From positions 1-64,000 of the forward strand of contig LJZR01000025.1 of the NCBI GenBank assembly GCA_001314865.1: a stretch of 64,000 nt of DNA. Reading direction: 5' to 3'. The translations under genes were made by a program, and so were the position numbers. Under the pieces are notes generated by a model. That model was not told the DNA's origin. It saw only the letters and a list, made by a program, of their open reading frames with translations, and searched no databases. The DNA comes from Phormidesmis priestleyi Ana (GTDB lineage Bacteria; Cyanobacteriota; Cyanobacteriia; Phormidesmidales; Phormidesmidaceae). This document shows, piece after piece, positions 46,485 through 53,340 of this stretch (positions within the stretch are counted from its first letter, which is position 1; every line of letters starts with the position of its first letter).

Positions 46485-47840
46485 CTAGCGAGCAAACCGG
46501 GCTTGCAGCATCGCGAAGAGCGCTCGCATCCCCATTGCATCTCCGCCTTCGGGTCGTCCGGGTAGGCGGCGGGTGTTATACGCCATAAAGTCAATATGAA
46601 TCCAAGGCCTTTGCCGCCCTACAAACTCGCGTAAAAACAGCGCGGCGGTAATCGCGCCCCCATAGGAGGTGTTGGGAATGTTGTTAAGGTCGGCAATATT
46701 GCTATCGAGCATTGATCGGTAGGGCTGGTGTAGAGGCAGCTGCCAGAGCGGATCGTCTTGCTGCTTACCGGCCTGCAACAGCGCCTGAGCAGTGGCGTCG
46801 TCGTTGCAAAACAGCGCTGCAATTTCAGTCCCAACGGCGATGCGAGCTGCACCTGTTAAGGTGGCACAGTCAATCAACAGCTCAGGCGACTCGCTGCTGG
46901 CCTCGGTGAGGGCATCGGCTAGCACGAGGCGTCCTTCGGCGTCGGTGTTCCCAATTTCTACCGTGGTGCCCTGACGCGAGGTCAGCACATCTAAGGGGCG
47001 CAGGGCATTGCCGCTAATGCTATTTTCTACTGCCGACACCAGCACTCGCAGCCGCACGGGCAGGCTCATTTGCATAATCATTTTGGCTAGGCCCAGCACC
47101 TGCGCTGCGCCGCCCATGTCTTTTTTCATCAGCTTCATCCCGGCTGACGACTTCATATTGAGCCCGCCTGTGTCAAAGCACACGCCTTTGCCAACCAGCG
47201 TGACCTGAGCCGCATCGGCCTCACCCCAGCGAATGTCAATCAGCCTGGGCGCTTGCGATGGGCTCTGAGCACTGGCCCGACCCACCGCATATATCATCGG
47301 ATAATTTTCTGCGAGCAGCGCCTCGCCTAATGTCACACGACAGCTGGCACCATGCTCTTCGGCTAGTTTTTGGGCTGCTTCTGCGAGCTGCTCAGGCCCC
47401 ATGTCGAGGGCGGGCGTGTTAATAAGGTCGCGCACTAGGTAGGTTGATTCGGCAGCGATGGTGATGTATCGCTGGTCGGCGCAGTCGGGAAAGGCGAGTT
47501 CGGGCAGGGCGTCGGCGTCGGTTTGCTTGTAGCGGGTAAACCGATACTGACCCAGCACCCAGCCCAGGCAAAGCTTGGTGGCAATTTCGGCTGAAAATTC
47601 ATCTGCTAGTTCGTACTTTTGGGCGGGGAGCGATCGCGCCAGCTCTGCGAGCGTCCAGGTGTCAAACTTAGCGGGCTTGCCAACCAGTACCCGCGCCAAC
47701 TCTCCATCTGCCGAAGGTATCAGGCAATGCGTTCCAGGCTGTCCCACAAACCCAGACATTTCTAGCCAAACCGACTGGTTGACATACTCCTGTTTGATTT
47801 GAGTTTCATCGACAAAATGCAGAGGGATGTTAGCAGGCAA
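46485..47840 (-). CDS. leucyl aminopeptidase family protein (M17)
   Basis: Zinc-dependent cytosolic aminopeptidase, about 451 aa from the proposed TTG start. The C-terminal catalytic domain has VGKGVCFDTGGLNMKSS (Lys and Asp metal and catalytic site), MKKDMGGAA and NTDAEGRLVLAD, which is the family signature. The closest resemblance is to the bacterial branch with a short N-terminal domain. The frame is open to an ATG at 47951, but that leader is Phe/Cys-rich and unlike the family. A TTG at 47840 has GGAG nine bases upstream and gives MPANIPLHFVDE, which matches where such proteins normally begin. I prefer it. Confidence 0.85.
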   Translation of the reverse strand: MPANIPLHFVDETQIKQEYVNQSVWLEMSGFVGQPGTHCLIPSADGELARVLVGKPAKFDTWTLAELARSLPAQKYELADEFSAEIATKLCLGWVLGQYRFTRYKQTDADALPELAFPDCADQRYITIAAESTYLVRDLINTPALDMGPEQLAEAAQKLAEEHGASCRVTLGEALLAENYPMIYAVGRASAQSPSQAPRLIDIRWGEADAAQVTLVGKGVCFDTGGLNMKSSAGMKLMKKDMGGAAQVLGLAKMIMQMSLPVRLRVLVSAVENSISGNALRPLDVLTSRQGTTVEIGNTDAEGRLVLADALTEASSESPELLIDCATLTGAARIAVGTEIAALFCNDDATAQALLQAGKQQDDPLWQLPLHQPYRSMLDSNIADLNNIPNTSYGGAITAALFLREFVGRQRPWIHIDFMAYNTRRLPGRPEGGDAMGMRALFAMLQARFAR

Positions 47841-47933
47841 GAGAGGTAGCTCCTGTAAAGGCTGGAAAAAAGCTTGATAGAAAGAGCAAACAGATATCCT
47901 AAACCTTACCAGAGGAAGGGTCGGGAATAGAAG

Positions 47934-47970
47934 ACAAAAAGCGACCTCCACCCCATGGGGAAGGTCGCTT
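47934..47970 (-). terminator. Rho-independent terminator of the doxX gene
   Basis: AGCGACCT/AGGTCGCT with an inner CCCC/GGGG stem, followed by TTTTT on the minus strand. It sits about 90 bp downstream of the doxX stop. Confidence 0.8.
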
Positions 47971-48058
47971 AGCAGAGGGTGTTTTAAACCTGTCCGTTGT
48001 ACAAGTTTTGTCAGGTTTTGGACAAAACTTATGCGCGGTTTTTGGCATGTTTCTTAGC

Positions 48059-48601
48059 TTACTTAACGCTGACCTCAGACTTTTCGATTACGCCACTGCC
48101 TTTAGATGTTTTGTCTAAACGCATGACTTTTTTAGCCTTAGCAGAGAGGGCACTGGTATCAATGCCATTGGCAATGAGCGCATCAAACGAAAAGAGCCCT
48201 GGTCCGTTGATTGCAAAGTATAGAAAGGAGGCCGCATAAATAGCCGATAGCTCAAGGTAAGGCAAGCTGAGGCCAGCGACCTTAATGTGGTGATACATCG
48301 CCACGCACATTGTGCTGAACAAACCCAAAGCCGCAGGGCGAGTGAACAAACCCACCATGACCAAAGGCGCACCAATAAGCTCGGTAAAAGCGGCAACGTA
48401 ACTCAAGAAAATGGGGAACGGCAGGCCCAGATAAGCCACATAGGCTTGCGCAAAACCTTCAATATCAGCCAGCTTGTCCATACCATTGTGAATCATCATG
48501 ATTCCAAGCACGGCGCGAACAATGGCTAGAGTGGTTTGGGAAGCGATGTTAGTAGAGACGTTGGGCTTGAAAAACTTGCTCAGAAGCTGGGTGGTGTTCA
48601 T
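48059..48601 (-). CDS. DoxX family membrane protein
   Basis: 180 aa with four transmembrane helices. The DoxX pattern is RAVLGIMMIHNGMDKLADIEGF, where the helix 1 end carries the conserved H/N-G-x-x-K. AYLGLPFPIFLSYVAAFTELIGAPLVMVGLFTRPAAL and the last helix complete it. DoxX/DoxD-like proteins relate to quinone or redox membrane enzymes, and many are uncharacterised. Monocistronic: a strong terminator follows, and a 255-bp gap precedes the next gene. Confidence 0.85.
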   Translation of the reverse strand: MNTTQLLSKFFKPNVSTNIASQTTLAIVRAVLGIMMIHNGMDKLADIEGFAQAYVAYLGLPFPIFLSYVAAFTELIGAPLVMVGLFTRPAALGLFSTMCVAMYHHIKVAGLSLPYLELSAIYAASFLYFAINGPGLFSFDALIANGIDTSALSAKAKKVMRLDKTSKGSGVIEKSEVSVK

Positions 48602-48750
48602 AGTTATTAGAGAAGGGTGTGAGAGGAATGTTGAGCAATATGAATAATTATGGCCGCTTTGTAAATAAGTATAACAATATTGTCAGATGCTTGCAGCGAT
48701 AAAAATGCTTTTACAGCAGGCTTTGATGACATTTATCTCGCAAGTTAGAA

Positions 48751-48780
48751 ATCAGCCCCTCTCATAAAAAAAGGGCTGAT
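48751..48780. terminator. weak hairpin downstream of the ABC-type binding protein gene
   Basis: ATCAGCCC and GGGCTGAT flank an A-rich loop (T-rich on the minus strand). It lies 80-100 bp downstream of the binding protein gene, so it may terminate it. Confidence 0.4.
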
Positions 48781-48813
48781 CTGTTGACCTAGTTCATTTT
48801 TCTTAATGCACCC

Positions 48814-48869
48814 ATTAATCGAGCGTCATTAATTAGGCGCTATTAATTAAGCGCTATTAATCGAGCGTG
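48814..48869 (-). repeat. 14-bp tandem array containing the binding-protein stop codon
   Basis: Four units: ATTAATCGAGCGTC, ATTAATTAGGCGCT, ATTAATTAAGCGCT and ATTAATCGAGCGTG. The last encodes the final residues (TLD) and the TAA stop at 48857-48859. Confidence 0.93.
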
Positions 48870-50278
48870 AAAGGTACAAAGTCATAGCCTGTGCCCGAAC
48901 GGGTGCCGCGCTCTACGAGGACGAGCCGGTCTACCTGACGGCGATCGCCCGAAGGCAAAAAGTTGATGGGGCCAGTGGCGCTGTTTACACTAAAGTTGCT
49001 GTTGTCTAACGCTGTTTTGAGGCCAGCCCGACTGAGATCGTCTTGAAGTCCGGCAGCGATCGCAATCATGGCGTCATAGGTGGTGGCCGTTCGCCAGCTC
49101 ACATCGCCTTCCCACAGCGCGCGCGAACTCTCCACAAAGTCGGTCACCGAGTCTCGCGAGAGCAAATGCCACGGCACCGCGACCGTTAGCGCCTGAGAGT
49201 CTGGCCCGGTTTCAGCCAAAATGGTGCGGTTGTAAAGCTCATCGCTGCCGAGAATGGGCAGACGGCGCTTGTTAAACTCAATCACAGCGGCGGCGGCTGG
49301 CAGGGTTTCAATGCTAGGTGCCAGCATGAGGGTGTCGGCGCCCTGCGTTTGAGCGGCCTCTTGAACGTTGGGATCAAAGCTGGTTTGCGAGAGGTCGTAT
49401 TCAGCCACAATATCGCCGCCCCAGGCCGTGACAAAGCTTTTGAATTCTTCTTTTAAAGAGCTGCTGAGTTCGTTAGACGAATCGTAATAAACTGCGGCCT
49501 GACGATTGTCGCGGTAGTACAGCATATAGGCGGCAAGTGCAGCCGCTGCAAAGCTGTCGCTGGGCACCGTGCGGTACAAATACGGGCTCACCCCCGATAG
49601 CTCAACGGCACTACTCACGGGCGTGATGGTCACCAGCTCGCCTGCTTCGTAAATAGGCACCGTAGCAAGGGTGACATCGCTGCCGTAATGGCCCACCACC
49701 CCTAAAACGCTCGGATCTTCTACCAAGGTTTGGGCGATTTCAGTGGCGACTTCTGGATTATTTTCATCGTTTACAAGCACCAGGCGGACGGGCGTACCGT
49801 CAATGCCGCCACTGCGGTTAATGTCGTACTGGGCTTGGGCAGCGCCGCGTAAAATTTCTAGGCCAATATTGCTGTATTCGCCAACCGGGGCGACCACAGC
49901 AACCGTGACGGCAGTTTCACCGGCAATCCGGGCATTGCTGCGGTAAATAAACGCTTCTGGATCGTTGGGATTATCTTCTAGGGCGGCGTTAAGGGTGGTA
50001 ATGGCGCTGGCATAATCACCTTGGGCGATCGCCTCAATGGCGGTTTGTTTTTGGTCAGAAGCGTCAGGAAACAAAATTTCTTCGCCTGCGCTCACCCGCG
50101 AGGTTACGCTTTCGGGGAGGCGATCGCTAGAGGCCACATTGTTGTTTTGAGACGGCAGCTCTACGGCTCTGTCCAACCGGTTGGTAATCGCCCATAAAAT
50201 TAAAGAGATGCCACCGACTAAAGCGATCGCCAGCAAGGTGGCAAACAGAGCGAATCGATTGTTATTTTCCTGCGACAT
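48857..50278 (-). CDS. ABC-type branched-chain amino-acid-like substrate-binding protein with TPR leader
   Basis: 473 aa. An N-terminal anchor helix (residues 9-31, FALFATLLAIALVGGISLILWAI) is followed by a single TPR-like unit (AIAQGDYASAITTLNAALEDNPNDPEAFIYR) and a type I periplasmic-binding fold (LivJ-like; TVAVVAPVGEYSNIGLEILRGA, VVGHYGSDVTLATVPIY, AVYYDSSNELSS, LPILGSDELYN). Ligand-binding of an amino acid or related compound is expected. No permease or ATPase genes adjoin it, so a sensory rather than transport role is possible. It is anchored in the inner membrane facing the periplasm. Confidence 0.83.
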   Translation of the reverse strand: MSQENNNRFALFATLLAIALVGGISLILWAITNRLDRAVELPSQNNNVASSDRLPESVTSRVSAGEEILFPDASDQKQTAIEAIAQGDYASAITTLNAALEDNPNDPEAFIYRSNARIAGETAVTVAVVAPVGEYSNIGLEILRGAAQAQYDINRSGGIDGTPVRLVLVNDENNPEVATEIAQTLVEDPSVLGVVGHYGSDVTLATVPIYEAGELVTITPVSSAVELSGVSPYLYRTVPSDSFAAAALAAYMLYYRDNRQAAVYYDSSNELSSSLKEEFKSFVTAWGGDIVAEYDLSQTSFDPNVQEAAQTQGADTLMLAPSIETLPAAAAVIEFNKRRLPILGSDELYNRTILAETGPDSQALTVAVPWHLLSRDSVTDFVESSRALWEGDVSWRTATTYDAMIAIAAGLQDDLSRAGLKTALDNSNFSVNSATGPINFLPSGDRRQVDRLVLVERGTRSGTGYDFVPFTLD

Positions 50279-50396
50279 ACACTTTACGGCTCGTCAACCT
50301 GCGGACATCATACGCTTGTTATGTTTGTCACAAGCAGTATCAATATACGGCGTTTTAGGTACGTATCTTGTCCTTTTCAGTTCACACCTCAGAAAT

Positions 50397-51995
50397 TCAA
50401 AGACTCAGTGACCGGAGCATCTGCTGATGGGTCTGTACGGGTACTAGGCTATGGGCGGCAATCATACCGCTGGCGGCAACCGCAGGCAGGCCAATGCCCG
50501 GAAAGGTAGAATCGCCACAGCACAGCAGCCCCTTGATGGGTGTTTTAGGCCCGGCAAAAAGGGCCTTCCCGGCTTCAATCGCAGGCCCGTAGGTACCTCG
50601 GTAGCGGCGCAGATATCGCTCGTGGGTGAGCGGCGTACCCACCAAAGCCAGGGTCGTGCGGGTTTGAATATCTGGAATGACACGCGCTAGGGCCTGCCAC
50701 ATCACTTGTGAGCGAGCCTGCTTTTGCCTTGCATAGAAGGCGCTGTTGCGGCTCATGTTTTGCCAGGGTTCGTAGGGCTCATTGCCGGGCGTGTACACAT
50801 GCAGGGTGTGTTTGCCAGCGGGCGCTAATGATGGATCAAGCACCGAAGGAATAGAGATAAGCACCAGGTTTTGCGGTGCGGTAATGCCGCCGCCTGCTGC
50901 GGGTGCCCAGTCATTCACCACAATATAATGACAGGCCAAATCTGCGGGCAGTCCGGCGGCGTCTATCCCCAGATGTAAGTGCATAAAGCTATCGCACAGC
51001 GGCGTGGCCTGTTTGCGCTGGGTAAATTTTGCCGGTAGCTCGCCTGCGGGCACGAGCTTTAGCGTGTCCCACACCGAAGCGTTAGAAACCACTGCGCTGC
51101 GGGCCTTAATGACTTCACCGCTGCGCAACTGCACGCCCGTTGCCTGTCCCGCTTCGATCATAATTTGGCTCACATGCGCGCCTGTTTTAATTTGGCCGCC
51201 ATGCTTGGTAATGCCGCGCACGAGGGCTGCGACCAGCGCTGCCGAGCCGCCCATCGGGTAGTCGAGCTGTACGCCAGGGCGATACCAGTCGGCAAACATA
51301 AAGGCGACTTCGGCGGTACTTGTGCCACTGGCAGGAAGGCCAGAGAGCAAAAAGCACAGCATGTTTAGCCAGTTGCGAATGAACGGGTCAGTAATCACCG
51401 AGTCCATAATGCGGCTAAAGGGGCCTGCGAGCTGGGGGGTGCTAGCTGCGTGCTTAAGTAAGCCAGGGGCAAATGGCCCAGCGGTGCGCAATGCGCCCCA
51501 GTCGAACCGGACGGCAGCGGTGGGCAGGGCAACCGCCGCACTGGCCAGCGGCTTCATCACTGTTTGCAGGTTGCGCCATTCGGCAATGGCCTTGTCATTG
51601 CGCAGCTTTTTTAAAACATCGCAAAACTGATCGGCCCCAACGGCGGTATCAAAGTCGCCTTCGGGCAGGCGGCAGCCCCAGGTGTCGTAGTTGGCCCAAG
51701 GAAGGTCTTCATTGATAATATCGAGGACTTGTCGCAGCGGGTTGGGCGAAGGGCTATAAGAGAGGCCCGAATAGAGTGAAGGGCCAGAGTCGAAGCGGTG
51801 CCCGTCGCGCTCGAAGCCGTGGGCCGCGCCGCCTAGCAAGGTATGGCTTTCGCAAACGGTTACTTGTTTCCCGTAGTGGGCCAGCAAGGCCGCGCAGCAC
51901 AATCCGCCAATGCCGCTGCCAATCACGATAATGTCTGTTGTTTGGGGTGAGTCTGTTGTTGGAGGTGCTAGGGGTTGGGATAGGGGTGATGACAT
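50397..51995 (-). CDS. CrtISO/phytoene-desaturase-like FAD oxidoreductase
   Basis: Amine-oxidase-fold flavoprotein of 532 aa. The FAD motif IIVIGSGIGGLCCAALLAHYGKQVTVCESHTLLGGAAHGF opens at about residue 22. FDSGPSLYSGLS follows, as in carotenoid isomerases and desaturases. The C-terminal FAD-closing segment is GLLCCGDSTFPGIGLPAVAASGMIAA. The architecture suits the CrtISO/all-trans-retinol saturase branch. It may isomerise or desaturate a carotenoid or related polyene; whether this is the housekeeping CrtISO is uncertain. Start at the ATG 51995 after a short Pro/Ser leader. It is 71 bp upstream of, and on the same strand as, the ArsC/Spx gene. Confidence 0.83.
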   Translation of the reverse strand: MSSPLSQPLAPPTTDSPQTTDIIVIGSGIGGLCCAALLAHYGKQVTVCESHTLLGGAAHGFERDGHRFDSGPSLYSGLSYSPSPNPLRQVLDIINEDLPWANYDTWGCRLPEGDFDTAVGADQFCDVLKKLRNDKAIAEWRNLQTVMKPLASAAVALPTAAVRFDWGALRTAGPFAPGLLKHAASTPQLAGPFSRIMDSVITDPFIRNWLNMLCFLLSGLPASGTSTAEVAFMFADWYRPGVQLDYPMGGSAALVAALVRGITKHGGQIKTGAHVSQIMIEAGQATGVQLRSGEVIKARSAVVSNASVWDTLKLVPAGELPAKFTQRKQATPLCDSFMHLHLGIDAAGLPADLACHYIVVNDWAPAAGGGITAPQNLVLISIPSVLDPSLAPAGKHTLHVYTPGNEPYEPWQNMSRNSAFYARQKQARSQVMWQALARVIPDIQTRTTLALVGTPLTHERYLRRYRGTYGPAIEAGKALFAGPKTPIKGLLCCGDSTFPGIGLPAVAASGMIAAHSLVPVQTHQQMLRSLSL

Positions 51996-52047
51996 GGGTG
52001 GATTTTAAAGAGGCCGAGGCCGGATAGCGGGGCGTCTTCCTGGCTGG

Positions 52048-52081
52048 CTTAGCTTCCTAGCTGGCTTAGCTTCCTAGCTTA
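52048..52081 (-). repeat. 17-bp duplication containing the ArsC/Spx stop codon
   Basis: CTTAGCTTCCTAGCTGG is followed by CTTAGCTTCCTAGCTTA. The second, read on the minus strand, encodes the last residues (KLGS) and TAA at 52066-52068. Confidence 0.85.
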
Positions 52082-52422
52082 GCGAGCTTTTCGTCTTCTT
52101 TGGCTCGAAAGCCCACCATCACCGCTGTGCCGTCTTTTTCAAACAGGGGGCGTTTAATCAGCATGGCGTCTCGGGCAAATGCTGCTATCCACTGCTCGTC
52201 GCTCCATTCTTTTTTTTCTTCGCCGAGGGCTCGGTAGGAGAGGCCGGAGGTGTTGCGCATTGCTTTGCTGGTGAGTGCGTTTACCCAGGCGCTCACGGCT
52301 TGTTGGGTGGGTGGCTGTTCTTTGGTGTCAATAAATTCGTAGGGAATGTTTTTTTCTGTTAGCCATGCGATCGCCTTTTTGCAGGTGCCGCAGTTAGGAA
52401 TTCCGTAAACTTTCAAACCCAT
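52066..52422 (-). CDS. ArsC/Spx family (YffB-like) thioredoxin-fold protein
   Basis: 118 aa with a thioredoxin-like fold. It opens LKVYGIPNCGTCKKAIAWL; the CxxC (Cys11 and Cys14) is intact. DTKEQPPTQ and LSYRALGEEKKEWSDEQW follow, then the C-terminal MLIKRPLFEKDG, which is the conserved Arg-Pro segment. It is close to YffB/MgsR/Spx proteins. It might reduce arsenate or act as a redox-sensitive regulator; family membership alone does not decide. No arsenic-resistance genes are near. Confidence 0.87.
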   Translation of the reverse strand: MGLKVYGIPNCGTCKKAIAWLTEKNIPYEFIDTKEQPPTQQAVSAWVNALTSKAMRNTSGLSYRALGEEKKEWSDEQWIAAFARDAMLIKRPLFEKDGTAVMVGFRAKEDEKLAKLGS

Positions 52423-52642
52423 TGTTCGAATGACCTTTTAGTTTGGTATGTGTTTTGTATGTGTTTGGTTTGGGGTGCTGGGTAGCTAGGCGAAATTCAG
52501 TATAAAACGGTCGCTGTCATATCTGACGCGAACACGGCGGATGATGAGGTTCTGCTTTAGGCGAAAGTGGGTAACGACGCATAAGATAAACTTAGGATAA
52601 AAGTTAGGACAAAAGGCTTTTGGTCGTTGCGCTTGATGGGTT

Positions 52643-53062
52643 ATGGAACTAACAATTAACTTACCGGACGCTGTATTTCAGCAGTTGAGAACGATTGCCG
52701 AGCTAACCGAGCAACCACTGAGCGACCTAGTGCTACAGAGCATTGCTGGTAATTTACCTCCTAGCATCGCCAGCGCCCCTACAGAAGTACGCGCCGAGCT
52801 GCTGCAAATGCAAACCCTCAGCACAGAAAACCTTCGCCAGATTGCACAAGCTCAAGTACCTGCCGACCAGCAAAGTGAGCATTTTGAGTTGCTGGATAAA
52901 AATAAAAGCGGCTCGCTCACTGAAGCTGAGCAGAGACGCCTGCACGAACTCAGAAACTTAGCTGACCAGCTGATGTTAAAAAAAGCTCATGCTTGCGCCA
53001 TCCTGCGATGGCGTGGAAAGCCGATTCGCAGGATAGCGCAACTGTTGAAGATTTGCAGTTGA
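52643..53062 (+). CDS. conserved hypothetical protein with ribbon-helix-helix-like N-terminus
   Basis: 139 aa. The N-terminal 35 residues (MELTINLPDAVFQQL...EQPLSDLVLQSI) resemble antitoxin-type ribbon-helix-helix DNA-binding strands. A helical middle contains FELLDKNKSGSLTEAEQRRLHELRNLADQLM, and a basic end carries KAHACAILRWRGKPI. This pattern is familiar from small cyanobacterial proteins, often beside toxin or nuclease genes. No toxin adjoins it here. It is the only plus-strand gene bordering the TIR island. Confidence 0.65.
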   Translation: MELTINLPDAVFQQLRTIAELTEQPLSDLVLQSIAGNLPPSIASAPTEVRAELLQMQTLSTENLRQIAQAQVPADQQSEHFELLDKNKSGSLTEAEQRRLHELRNLADQLMLKKAHACAILRWRGKPIRRIAQLLKICS

Positions 53063-53184
53063 ACAACTCATATGTAACAGAATCCAGAAAGATTTGGATT
53101 TCAGAAGATTGGCATCCGCCCTTTTGACCGAATTGAAAGCGCCCAACAGACATTCTCTAAGCAAGAACAACACAATACTAAACT

Positions 53185-53340
53185 GTTTTAATCCTGACAT
53201 TGCCAGTGCCCAGTTCACCGATACAACATAATAAACGGTGCCAGGTATCGGATCTCGCAAAGCCCCTTGGCTGCGTTAAAACAGAGGTCAAAATAAATAT
53301 TTACAGAGGGCTGAACCGCTTATAGGTTACAGTTCACAAG
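53185..53340. repeat. flanking repeat copy A, downstream of TIR-NACHT-GUN4
   Basis: It shares with 55965-56135 the order GTGCCAGGnATCGGATC, AAAGCCC-TTGGCT, GTnAAAAC, GGnnGAnTnAACCGCTTA and TnACAGTTnACAA. It covers the 3' end and trailer of the gene ending at 53327. It is evidence for duplication of the locus. Confidence 0.75.

Noticed and set aside
53063-53326. Separate small gene downstream of the RHH-like protein
   Set aside because: The stretch matches the trailer of the neighbouring TIR-GUN4 gene and has no convincing reading frame.
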